In this document: positions 10,023-18,064 of the stretch, in pieces | How the letters are laid out: each line of letters begins with the position of its first letter | How positions within the stretch are numbered: the first letter of the stretch is position 1 | Assembly (NCBI GenBank): GCA_902515395.1 | Contig: CABXUL010000014.1 | Coordinates: 1-35,985, forward strand | From: an uncultured Bacteroidota bacterium | Lineage (GTDB): Bacteria > Bacteroidota > Bacteroidia > Flavobacteriales > Flavobacteriaceae | Length of the DNA: 35,985 nucleotides | Reading direction: 5' to 3' | Translations under genes and position numbers: made by a program | Notes under the pieces: generated by a model | Databases searched by the model: none | The model's input: only the letters and a program-made list of their open reading frames with translations | What the model was told of the DNA's origin: nothing

Positions 10023-10970
10023 TTGAAAACATCCCGTGAAATAAAAACAGCTTTTTTGGTTATAGGTGGAATAGCTTTATTTATTTATGGATTTAGTTTT
10101 TTAAAGGGTACATCGCTTTTCGAAAGAGATAAGACTATTTACACAATTTATAACGAAGTTGAGGGGCTTGTTCCAGGTGCAAAAGTGACTATTAATGGCC
10201 TTTCTGTTGGCAAGATTTCTGAAATTGATTTCCTGCCAAATTCCACTAGAATACTCATAACAATGAAGATTAGAGATGAGTTAATTTTTTCTACTAGCAG
10301 TACTGCTCTTCTATATGAAACAGGATTAATTGGAGGAATGGCCGTGGCTATAAAACCAGTTTTTGATAATGAAAATAAAATTATTTCGGGAGATACTCTA
10401 GCTTCTGAAGTCAAGCCAGGTTTAACTGAGTTAATAAATCGTCAGATAGAACCTCTACAAGCAAAAATTTCAAGTATGTTGTCTAGTGCTGATTCATTAT
10501 TTATAGGTGTAAGTAATGTTCTTGATAATAATACTCAATTAAACCTAAAAAGTACACTACAAAACCTCTCTAACACGACTCAAAACCTTAATGAAGCCTC
10601 CTCTTCTTTGATTAAAATTTTAGATGACAATCAGAATTATATTAACACAACCTTTAATAATTTTTCTGATACCTCTGCAAACTTAAAATCCATTACAGAC
10701 TCAATTTCAGAAGCAAATATTTCGCTTACAATGAGAGAGCTTAATGAAACAGTTAGGGGTTTAAATTTAATTGTATCATCAATAGAGAATGGAAAAGGCA
10801 CTTTGGGTAAAATCGTTAACGATGAGTCTTTATATGAAAGCTTGATGGATGCTTCTGATGAATTGGAAAGTTTGCTTAGTGATTTAAAAAATCATCCCAA
10901 AAGGTATATTAATCTTTCTATTTTTGGGAAAAAAGAGAAACCATATATATCTGAAGAAAATAATCAATAG
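10023..10970 (+). CDS. mlaD: MCE/MlaD family protein
   Basis: A 315-residue inner-membrane-anchored MCE protein, the substrate-binding type of component in lipid transport between inner and outer membranes. One transmembrane helix (about residues 8-27) is followed by a single MCE domain (about 35-120, with VPGAKVTINGLSVGKISEIDF and TGLIGGMAVAIKP). A long helical tail rich in Asn/Ser/Leu heptads (about 135-280) is expected to form a coiled-coil tube in the hexamer. Initiation is TTG: an in-frame TAA at 10005-10007 excludes anything further upstream and no ATG lies before the transmembrane helix. It lies 59 nt after the amidase and 2 nt before the Fe-S membrane protein. Partner ATPase and permease genes (mlaE, mlaF) are not in the window, so the symbol reflects family only. 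Confidence 0.85.
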   Translation: MKTSREIKTAFLVIGGIALFIYGFSFLKGTSLFERDKTIYTIYNEVEGLVPGAKVTINGLSVGKISEIDFLPNSTRILITMKIRDELIFSTSSTALLYETGLIGGMAVAIKPVFDNENKIISGDTLASEVKPGLTELINRQIEPLQAKISSMLSSADSLFIGVSNVLDNNTQLNLKSTLQNLSNTTQNLNEASSSLIKILDDNQNYINTTFNNFSDTSANLKSITDSISEANISLTMRELNETVRGLNLIVSSIENGKGTLGKIVNDESLYESLMDASDELESLLSDLKNHPKRYINLSIFGKKEKPYISEENNQ

Positions 10971-10972
10971 AG

Positions 10973-12295
10973 GTGGCGTATTTATCCAATATTCTTTTTG
11001 CAATTCTCTTTACAAGCTCAATTTTTTTGTTTAGAAGAAATTTTCTCTTAATAAAAAGAAACATCTTATTAGGAAAGAATATTGACAGAATGGATAGACC
11101 AAAAGAGAGGTGGCTGAATATGCTTAGAGTTGCTTTTGGACAGTCAAAAATGGTCAGTAAACCTGTTTCGGGCACACTGCACTTAATAGTATATATTGGT
11201 TTTATTATTATAAACATTGAACTCTTAGAAATCGTATTAGATGGTTTGTTGGGAACTCATAGAATTTTAGCTCCTTATTTGGGTAGTTTTTATAGTTTTT
11301 TGATTGCATCTTTTGAAGTATTAGCGGCACTTGTAATTATTTCAGTGATTCTTTTTTGGACAAGGAGAAATTTACTAAAGATTAACCGTTTTTGGAACCC
11401 AGAAATGAAAGGATGGCCAAAAAAAGATGCTGATTTCATTCTTTATTTTGAAATAATTCTTATGTCATTATTTCTTTTTATGAACGCAACAGATTTTTTA
11501 CTTCAAAATTTGGAAGTTCCAAATTACGTTAAAGCTGGTTATTTTCCAGTTTCGCAATTTATTACTCCTTTTTTCACTTCGTTTTCAATTCAAACTCTTA
11601 TTATATTTGAACGAACTTTTTGGTGGTTACATATAGCAGGAATATTAATTTTCCTTAATTATCTTTATTATTCAAAGCATTTACATGTACTTTTAGCTTT
11701 TCCAAATACTTTTTTTGCTAATCTTGATCCTAAAGGGAAATTTGTAAATAACAAAACGGTTAAAAAAGAAGTGAAACTTATGCTGGATCCAAATATAGAT
11801 CCTTATGCTAGTATTGATAGTGGATCAGAGTCAAGTAAATTTGGAGCTTCTGACGTTCTAGATCTCAATTGGATCCAATTGATGAACTCATACACTTGTA
11901 CTGAATGTGGAAGGTGCACTTCTGAGTGCCCTGCGAATCAAACTGGAAAGTTATTGTCTCCAAGAAAAATTATGATGGACACTAGAGATCGATTAGAAGA
12001 AGTAGGTGCAAATGTCAGTGCAAATGGATTATTTAAAGATGATGGCAAACAGCTATTAAACAACTATATTAGTCAAGAAGAGCTGTGGGCGTGTACATCT
12101 TGTAACGCTTGTGTAGAAGCTTGTCCAATTGGTATCGATCCATTATCAATAATCATGGATATGCGTCAGTATTTGGTGATGGAACAATCTTCAGCACCCG
12201 GTGATTTAAATAATATGATGAGTAACATTGAAAATAATGGAGCACCTTGGCCTTTTAATAATCAGGATAGGTTGCTTTGGGCCAACGATAATTAA
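10973..12295 (+). CDS. Membrane (Fe-S)-binding oxidoreductase subunit, HdrC/EtfD N-terminal type
   Basis: A 440-residue redox protein with about five N-terminal transmembrane helices (within residues 1-240) and a cytoplasmic domain. The cytoplasmic domain carries two [4Fe-4S] ferredoxin motifs: Cys309, 312, 315 and 319 (CTECGRCTSECP), and Cys374, 377, 380 and 384 (CTSCNACVEACP). The membrane part resembles nitrate-reductase-gamma/heterodisulfide-reductase E modules. The GTG at 10973 is the only usable start, since an in-frame TAA lies at 10961-10963. With the CCG protein at 12767 it would reconstitute an EtfD-like quinone reductase; EtfD proteins join these parts in one chain and pass electrons from electron-transfer flavoprotein to menaquinone. 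That role is inferred. No etfAB genes are present here. Confidence 0.85.
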   Translation: MAYLSNILFAILFTSSIFLFRRNFLLIKRNILLGKNIDRMDRPKERWLNMLRVAFGQSKMVSKPVSGTLHLIVYIGFIIINIELLEIVLDGLLGTHRILAPYLGSFYSFLIASFEVLAALVIISVILFWTRRNLLKINRFWNPEMKGWPKKDADFILYFEIILMSLFLFMNATDFLLQNLEVPNYVKAGYFPVSQFITPFFTSFSIQTLIIFERTFWWLHIAGILIFLNYLYYSKHLHVLLAFPNTFFANLDPKGKFVNNKTVKKEVKLMLDPNIDPYASIDSGSESSKFGASDVLDLNWIQLMNSYTCTECGRCTSECPANQTGKLLSPRKIMMDTRDRLEEVGANVSANGLFKDDGKQLLNNYISQEELWACTSCNACVEACPIGIDPLSIIMDMRQYLVMEQSSAPGDLNNMMSNIENNGAPWPFNNQDRLLWANDN

Positions 12296-12308
12296 TTAAA
12301 ACTAAAGT

Positions 12309-12755
12309 ATGGAAAAAGAAGAAGCTGAAAGCTACTTACACAAAAAAGTTGAAAATGGAGAGCTTATAAGTCCTGTTTTACCTGGGGGTATAAAAAACTA
12401 CTTGATTGATATTGATGGAACTATTTGTGACGATATTCCAAATGAGGAACCTGATAGAATGGCTACTGCTAAGGTTTACCCAGATGCTCTAGAAACTCTT
12501 AATAAATGGTACGAAGATGGACACTTAATTTGTTTTTTTACCTCTAGAGTAGAATCACATCGAGAAGTAACAGAGCAGTGGTTGAAATCAAATGGTTTTA
12601 AGTATCATAGCCTTTTAATGGGAAAACCTAGAGGGGGTAACTATCACTGGATTGATAACCACTTAGTTAAAGCAACTCAATATAAAGGAAATTTTACTGA
12701 TTTAATCGAAAAAGAAGTTACTATCGAAGTTTTTGACGACGGAAAGGACCAATAA
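12309..12755 (+). CDS. HAD-superfamily phosphatase-like protein
   Basis: A small 148-residue HAD-fold hydrolase. Motif I is IDIDGT, with nucleophile Asp34 and acid/base Asp36. A threonine/serine motif II follows in CFFTSR (about residues 77-82), then a lysine in MGKPRGG (about 103-109) and the acidic end in HWIDNHLVKA (about 113-122). The minimal cap is consistent with a type C0 phosphatase. Similar Bacteroidota proteins are often labelled phosphoheptose isomerase; I see no SIS-domain evidence for that name. It lies between the two Fe-S protein genes with 13- and 11-nt gaps, so it is co-transcribed with them, but its substrate is unknown. Orientation and spacing suggest a stable operon member. 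Confidence 0.75.
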   Translation: MEKEEAESYLHKKVENGELISPVLPGGIKNYLIDIDGTICDDIPNEEPDRMATAKVYPDALETLNKWYEDGHLICFFTSRVESHREVTEQWLKSNGFKYHSLLMGKPRGGNYHWIDNHLVKATQYKGNFTDLIEKEVTIEVFDDGKDQ

Positions 12756-12766
12756 AATTTCTCATT

Positions 12767-13546
12767 ATGCATGTTCCAACTCTAGCTGAAATCACTGCTG
12801 AAGGAAAAAAACCTGAAGTTTTATTTTGGGTTGGTTGTGCTGGAAGCTTTGATGATCGAGCAAAAAAAATTTCAAAATCTTTTGTAAAAATCCTTCAAAA
12901 AGCGTCTATCTCTTTCGCAGTTCTAGGTACAGAGGAAAGCTGTACAGGAGACCCAGCGAAAAGGGCTGGTAATGAGTTCCTTTTTCAGATGCAAGCCGTT
13001 GCAAACATTGAAGTATTGAATTCATACTCTGTAACTAAAATTGTTACAACATGCCCTCATTGCTTTAATACCTTAAAAAATGAATATCCCGATCTAGGTG
13101 GAAAATATGAGGTAGTTCACCATACTCAACTAATTAATGATTTATTAAAAGAAGGTAGGTTTTCAATATCTGGTTCATATTACAAAGGTAAACGAATAAC
13201 ATACCACGATCCTTGTTACCTTGGGCGTGCTAATCAAGTTTACGAAGCACCCAGAAAGTTAATTAAAAAATTAGATGCTGAATTACTCGAAATGAAAAAC
13301 TGCAAAGAGAAGGGATTATGTTGCGGTGCCGGAGGAGCTCAGATGTTTAAAGAGCCTGAAAAAGGAAATAAGGACATTAACATAGAAAGAACAGAACAAG
13401 CGCTCAAAACAAACCCAGATATAATAGCTGCAGCTTGCCCTTTTTGTAATACAATGATGTCTGACGGTCTTACAAATAAAGAAATGGATGAAAATGTTGA
13501 GATTAAAGATATCGCTGAATTAATAGCATCTGCTGAAGGTATTTAA
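12767..13546 (+). CDS. CCG-domain (Fe-S)-binding oxidoreductase, HdrB/EtfD C-terminal type
   Basis: A 259-residue cytoplasmic protein with two cysteine-rich (CCG) domains of the heterodisulfide reductase B/GlpC type. These bind special [4Fe-4S] clusters in thiol- or quinone-linked electron transfer. The first domain has FWVGCAGSFDDRA, the variant motif EESCTGDPAKRAGN (Ser-Cys-Thr instead of Cys-Cys) and TTCPHCFNTLKNEYP. The second has YHDPCYLGRAN, KGLCCGAGG and AACPFCNTMM. The EESCTGDPAKRAGNE variant is the form I associate with EtfD-type proteins linked to electron-transfer flavoprotein; that is recollection of the family, not a search. It probably docks onto the membrane subunit encoded at 10973-12295. 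The next gene starts 2 nt after its stop. Confidence 0.87.
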   Translation: MHVPTLAEITAEGKKPEVLFWVGCAGSFDDRAKKISKSFVKILQKASISFAVLGTEESCTGDPAKRAGNEFLFQMQAVANIEVLNSYSVTKIVTTCPHCFNTLKNEYPDLGGKYEVVHHTQLINDLLKEGRFSISGSYYKGKRITYHDPCYLGRANQVYEAPRKLIKKLDAELLEMKNCKEKGLCCGAGGAQMFKEPEKGNKDINIERTEQALKTNPDIIAAACPFCNTMMSDGLTNKEMDENVEIKDIAELIASAEGI

Positions 13547-13548
13547 AT

Positions 13549-14031
13549 ATGATAGTACCCTTTAATAAATTACCTGAAGAATCGAGAGTTTGGATTTATC
13601 AATCCAATCGTGTTTTTACAGTTGGAGAATTAGATTTTATAAAAGAAAATGCCAATGATTTTCTAAATAATTGGACTGCTCATGGGGCGAAACTTCAAGC
13701 AGCGATTGATATCCCATATGATCGATTTTTGGTTATTGCTTTAAATGAGTCTTTACAGTCAGCAAGTGGTTGTTCAATTGATTCTTCTGTTCGTTTTATT
13801 CAAAACTTAGAAAAAAAATTAGGTGTAATCCTTTTGGACAAGATGAATGTTACTTACCGAATAAGAAATAAGATAGAATATATCTCACTAAAAGATTTTA
13901 GGAAAATGGTTAAAAAAAAACTACTTAATTCAAATGTTATTGTTTTTAATAATTTGGTAATTAATAAGAAAGAATATAACTCTCTTTGGGAGGTGCCTGC
14001 TATAAATAGTTGGCACGCTCGTTATTTTTGA
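13549..14031 (+). CDS. Conserved hypothetical protein (160 aa), often mislabelled ABC transporter ATPase
   Basis: A soluble 160-residue protein of unknown function with no signal peptide and no membrane helix. The N-terminal half (residues 1-80) includes VWIYQSNR, LNNWTAHGAKLQA and YDRFLVIALNES; the C-terminal half is lysine-rich and ends in SLWEVPAINSWHARYF. There is no Walker A motif, so it cannot be a conventional ABC ATPase even though homologues in flavobacteria commonly carry that label. It starts 2 nt after the CCG protein and ends 7 nt before the GH3 fusion gene, so it is part of the same transcript. Steady placement next to the Fe-S pair makes an accessory role there conceivable, with no direct evidence. 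Confidence 0.75.
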   Translation: MIVPFNKLPEESRVWIYQSNRVFTVGELDFIKENANDFLNNWTAHGAKLQAAIDIPYDRFLVIALNESLQSASGCSIDSSVRFIQNLEKKLGVILLDKMNVTYRIRNKIEYISLKDFRKMVKKKLLNSNVIVFNNLVINKKEYNSLWEVPAINSWHARYF

Positions 14032-14038
14032 TTAATTG

Positions 14039-16933
14039 ATGCGCTTTAATTTTATTTTTTTATTGCTATTTGGAGGTTACTGTCTATCACAGCAGCCTGA
14101 TCCTCTTTTAGTAGATGAGACTAAAAATCAGAATCAATGGGTGGATAGTATATACTCTACTCTAAGCTTAGATGAAAAAATAGGTCAACTTTTTTTTCCA
14201 ATGGTTTTTTCAAAAAAAAACGACCAGCATTTTAAGGAAATTAAAAGTTTGATCCAGGACCATCATATTGGGGGTTTGATATTTTCTCAGGGGACTCCTG
14301 TTAAACAAACTCAATGGTTAAATGACTTTCAATCTCAATCTAAGGTGCCTTTATTGGTGACTATGGATGCAGAATGGGGGGTTGCGATGAGATTAGATTC
14401 CGTAGTGCCATTCCCTTGGAGCATGACTCTTGGAGCATCAAGAGATTATGAGATAATTAGAAAAGTTGGTCAAAGAATAGGGGAACAGGAACGATTGTTA
14501 GGTGTCCACATGAGTTTTTCACCCGTAGCAGATATCAATACCAATCCCTTGAATCCAATTATTGGAAATCGCTCTTTTGGTGAAAACCCTGACAAAGTAG
14601 CGAAACAGGTTGTTGCTTTAATGGAAGGCCATCATCAAGCAGGAATTCTAACAAGTGCAAAACACTTTCCAGGTCATGGAGATACTGAGAAAGATTCTCA
14701 CTTAACACTTCCTAAAATTAATTTTAGTAAGGACCATATAGAAGCAAACGAACTTTATCCATTTAAAAAACTTATCGAAAAAAATGTTAGCTCTGTTATG
14801 GTGGCTCATTTAAATGTTCCCAGTCTTACAGATTCTGATTACCCTGCCTCCCTTTCGAGTAAACTTGTTACTGGACTATTAAAAGAAAAATTAGGGTTTA
14901 ATGGATTGATTGTGACTGATGCTTTAAATATGAAAGGAGCAGATGCTAAAATTGATGGAAATATTGATCTTGCTGCCTTTGAAGCAGGAAATGATTTACT
15001 GTTAATATCATTGGATATTCCCAAAGGAATTAAAGCAATAAAAAATGCATATAAAAATTCTGAATATATAAAGATGAGACTTAAGGAATCTGTTAAAAAA
15101 ATTTTAAAGGCAAAATTTAAAGTTGGATTAGACAAAGCTAAAAAGCTTGATATTGAGAATTTATACCAAAAACTAAATACTTTAAATGACACACTTTTAA
15201 TAAGAGAAGCTTTTAGCAAATCAATTACATTAATCAAGAATGATAATGATCTTCTTCCTTTGAGTCCAAATCATAGATATTCATATATCAAACTGGGTGA
15301 TTCTTCTGGAAAGGTTTTTAGGGACAGGCTCTTACAAAATTCTTCTATTGAAATTATAGACTTTAAGACGCGCTCTCAGGTATTAAAAACCTTAAAAAAT
15401 GATTCAAAAGTTATAATAAGTTTTCATCGATCAGATATCAATCCATGGAAAGAAAATGATTTAACTCTGGAAGAATTGAAACTTATAGAGGCCATAGCAA
15501 AAGACCATGAGGTTATACTTGATATTTTTGTAAATCCTTATGCACTTGGAAAACTTCAAAATATTGAAAATATTAATGCCATCCTTGTTAGTTATCAAAA
15601 CAATCAGATTAGTCAAGAAGTAAGTGCTGATATACTAGCTGGAGTTCAGGAGGCTAATGGTGTTTTACCGGTAAGTATAAACACTTACTTTAAGACGGGG
15701 GATGGGATTCGACTCCCAGTAAAAAATCTCTTTACAAAAACCGAACCCTCTACAATGGGTTTTGATCAAAAAAAACTCAATAGAATTGATTCATTTGCTC
15801 AAAAGGTAATCGACTCAGCAATGACACCTGGAATGCAAATATTTATATCAAGGAAGGGAAAAATGGTTTATCAAAAAAGTTTTGGTTACCATACATACAA
15901 AAAAAAGGTAGCTGTAAAAAACCATCACATCTATGATTTAGCATCTCTGACCAAGATTACTGCCACACTTCCATTAATCATTGAAGCAATTGAAGATGAA
16001 GATTTTAAGCTAGACTCTAATTTGTCTGATTTAATCCCTGAATTAAAAAACACAAACAAAGCTGACTTGACTGTAAAGGCTGTTTTATCTCATCACGCTG
16101 GTCTCACGCCTTGGATTCCTTTTTTCGAGAAAACTCTTGATCGTAAAAAAAAACCTAAAAGAAAATATTATAGAAATAATAAAAAAGGATCATATAATAT
16201 TGAAGTAACTGATAAACTTTTTTTAAAGAAAAGTTTCAAAAAAGAAATGAAAAAATTCATTATTAAAAGTCCGCTCATGGATTCAATTAATTATAAATAT
16301 TCAGATCTACCCTTTTATATTTTTAAAGATTATTTTGAAAGAAAAAATCAAAAATCTTTCGATATACAGGTATCAAATAAAATTTATAATCCTCTGGGAT
16401 TAAAGAGGACATTATATAATCCCAGAAACAGTATCCCCCTTAATGAAATTGTTCCTTCTGAAGAGGATATATATTACAGACATAAGACTCTTAGAGGTTT
16501 TGTGCATGATATGGGTGCAGCTATGCAAGGAGGCATTGGTGGGCATGCTGGGCTTTTTTCAAATGCCACTGAAGTAGGAAAAATTATGCAGTTATATTTA
16601 AATAAAGGGTTTATTGATGGTAAACAATATTTTAAAGCAGACACCTTTGATAAATTTAATCAATGTTATTATTGTGATAAAGGCAATAGGAGGGGAGTAG
16701 GTTTTGATAAGCCACAATTATCAGGAGTTGGATCTACCTGCGGTTGCGTCAGTTTTTCCAGCTTTGGACATATGGGTTTTACAGGAACTTATGCTTGGGC
16801 GGATCCTGAGGAAGATCTGATTTTAGTAATTTTATCTAATAGAACCTATCCAAGTATGTCAAACAACCTTTTGGGGAAGCATAATATTCGAACCAGAATT
16901 CAAAAGCTTGTCTATGAGGCTTTAATAAAATAA
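14039..16933 (+). CDS. GH3 (NagZ-like beta-N-acetylhexosaminidase) fused to serine hydrolase (beta-lactamase fold)
   Basis: A two-domain secreted enzyme of 964 residues. I chose the ATG at 14039 over the TTG 3 nt earlier because it gives a clean signal peptide (MRFNFIFLLLFGGYCLSQ). Residues ~30-360 are a glycoside hydrolase family 3 barrel with KHFPGHGDTEKDSH, the His/Asp dyad loop of NagZ-type enzymes, and nucleophile Asp in VTDALNMKG. Residues ~360-560 look like the GH3 C-terminal sandwich. Residues ~575-964 are a penicillin-binding/class-C-like serine hydrolase with SxxK in ASLTKITA, Tyr in KYSDLPF and HMG in GHMGFTGT. A lysine-rich insert (DRKKKPKRKYYRNNKKG) interrupts the second domain near residue 710. 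It probably acts on murein fragments in the periplasm, cutting GlcNAc-MurNAc bonds and possibly peptides or esters. Confidence 0.88.
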   Translation: MRFNFIFLLLFGGYCLSQQPDPLLVDETKNQNQWVDSIYSTLSLDEKIGQLFFPMVFSKKNDQHFKEIKSLIQDHHIGGLIFSQGTPVKQTQWLNDFQSQSKVPLLVTMDAEWGVAMRLDSVVPFPWSMTLGASRDYEIIRKVGQRIGEQERLLGVHMSFSPVADINTNPLNPIIGNRSFGENPDKVAKQVVALMEGHHQAGILTSAKHFPGHGDTEKDSHLTLPKINFSKDHIEANELYPFKKLIEKNVSSVMVAHLNVPSLTDSDYPASLSSKLVTGLLKEKLGFNGLIVTDALNMKGADAKIDGNIDLAAFEAGNDLLLISLDIPKGIKAIKNAYKNSEYIKMRLKESVKKILKAKFKVGLDKAKKLDIENLYQKLNTLNDTLLIREAFSKSITLIKNDNDLLPLSPNHRYSYIKLGDSSGKVFRDRLLQNSSIEIIDFKTRSQVLKTLKNDSKVIISFHRSDINPWKENDLTLEELKLIEAIAKDHEVILDIFVNPYALGKLQNIENINAILVSYQNNQISQEVSADILAGVQEANGVLPVSINTYFKTGDGIRLPVKNLFTKTEPSTMGFDQKKLNRIDSFAQKVIDSAMTPGMQIFISRKGKMVYQKSFGYHTYKKKVAVKNHHIYDLASLTKITATLPLIIEAIEDEDFKLDSNLSDLIPELKNTNKADLTVKAVLSHHAGLTPWIPFFEKTLDRKKKPKRKYYRNNKKGSYNIEVTDKLFLKKSFKKEMKKFIIKSPLMDSINYKYSDLPFYIFKDYFERKNQKSFDIQVSNKIYNPLGLKRTLYNPRNSIPLNEIVPSEEDIYYRHKTLRGFVHDMGAAMQGGIGGHAGLFSNATEVGKIMQLYLNKGFIDGKQYFKADTFDKFNQCYYCDKGNRRGVGFDKPQLSGVGSTCGCVSFSSFGHMGFTGTYAWADPEEDLILVILSNRTYPSMSNNLLGKHNIRTRIQKLVYEALIK

Positions 16934-16939
16934 AAAAAA

Positions 16940-18064
16940 TTGAAAATTGTAATTGTTTGCTATCCAACATTTGGTGGCAGTGGAGTTGTTGCCACAGAAT
17001 TGGGACTTTATCTATCCAGGAAAGGTCACGAAATACATTTTATTACTTACAAACAGCCTGTAAGAATTCAGAATTTAACCCCATCACTTCATTTTCATGA
17101 GGTACATGTTCCAACATATGACCTATTTAAATACCAGCCATATGAATTAGCACTTTCAAGTAGAATCGTTGAGATTGTTAAAAAATATAAGATTCAATTG
17201 CTTCACGTTCACTATGCAATTCCTCATGCATATGCTGCTTATATGTCAAAAAAAATGCTAGAGGATGAGGGGATTAGCCTTCCAATGATAACTACTCTTC
17301 ACGGCACAGATATTACACTGGTTGGAAGTCATCCTTTTTATAAAAGAGCGGTTCAATTTAGCATTAATAATTCTGAATATGTTACTGCTGTCTCTCACAG
17401 CTTAAAAGAAGACACTGAACGATTGTTTGATGTTGAAAAACCAATTAATGTCATACCAAATTTTATTGATCTTTCAAAATCAAATGATACTGGTAAGACA
17501 ATTGATAAACATGTAGTTGCTTCTAAAGATCAATTTGTTATTACCCACATCAGTAATTTTAGACCATTAAAGCGAATAATTGATGTTTTAAAAATTTTTG
17601 AAAAAATAAATAAAAAACTTGATGCTAAACTAATAATGGTTGGAGATGGTCCTGAAAAGCTAAAAGCAAAAAGTTATTGCAAGTCTAATAAATTAGATAA
17701 GGATGTTCTTTTTTTAGGTAACAGTAATGAGGTTGATCAAATATTATCCTTTTCAGACCTATTTTTGCTTCCCTCAGAACAAGAAAGTTTTGGACTTGTA
17801 GCATTGGAGGCCATGATCCATAAAGTTCCAGTGATATCAACCGAAACTGGTGGTTTACCTGAGGTTATAGAAAATGGTTACTCGGGTTATTTATGCCCTG
17901 TAGGTGATATAAATTTAATGGCGGACAAAGCTATTTTTATCCTTGAGGACTCAGACCGACATGAGAAATTCAAAAATCAGGCACTCGAAAGTTGTAAAAA
18001 ATTTGATATTAACAATGTCATCGTGTACTACGAGAAAATGTACAGTAAGGCAATAAAAAATTAA
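16940..18064 (+). CDS. bshA: N-acetyl-alpha-D-glucosaminyl L-malate synthase (bacillithiol biosynthesis)
   Basis: A 374-residue GT4-family glycosyltransferase that joins GlcNAc from UDP-GlcNAc to L-malate, the first step of bacillithiol synthesis. The N-terminus YPTFGGSGVVATELG is the BshA signature. Further on are TTLHGTDITLVGSH (about residues 113-126), an NFRPLKR phosphate/nucleotide-binding stretch, and the EX7E-like EQESFGLVALEAM near residue 277. The start must be the TTG at 16940: an in-frame stop (the TAA of the preceding gene) lies only 6 nt upstream and no ATG precedes the first beta strand. It ends exactly where the convergent acylase gene ends, with zero intervening bases. bshB and bshC are not in the window. 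Confidence 0.92.
   Translation: MKIVIVCYPTFGGSGVVATELGLYLSRKGHEIHFITYKQPVRIQNLTPSLHFHEVHVPTYDLFKYQPYELALSSRIVEIVKKYKIQLLHVHYAIPHAYAAYMSKKMLEDEGISLPMITTLHGTDITLVGSHPFYKRAVQFSINNSEYVTAVSHSLKEDTERLFDVEKPINVIPNFIDLSKSNDTGKTIDKHVVASKDQFVITHISNFRPLKRIIDVLKIFEKINKKLDAKLIMVGDGPEKLKAKSYCKSNKLDKDVLFLGNSNEVDQILSFSDLFLLPSEQESFGLVALEAMIHKVPVISTETGGLPEVIENGYSGYLCPVGDINLMADKAIFILEDSDRHEKFKNQALESCKKFDINNVIVYYEKMYSKAIKN

Noticed and set aside
12309-12755. Phosphoheptose isomerase
   Set aside because: The sequence has HAD DxD motifs and no SIS sugar-isomerase domain.
13549-14031. ABC transporter ATPase
   Set aside because: No Walker A, ABC signature or Walker B motif is present; the common label for this family is not supported by the sequence.
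14839-15237. 132-codon minus-strand frame
   Set aside because: Lies entirely antisense to the GH3 domain, with hydrophobic/serine-rich composition expected from reversing AT-rich codons.
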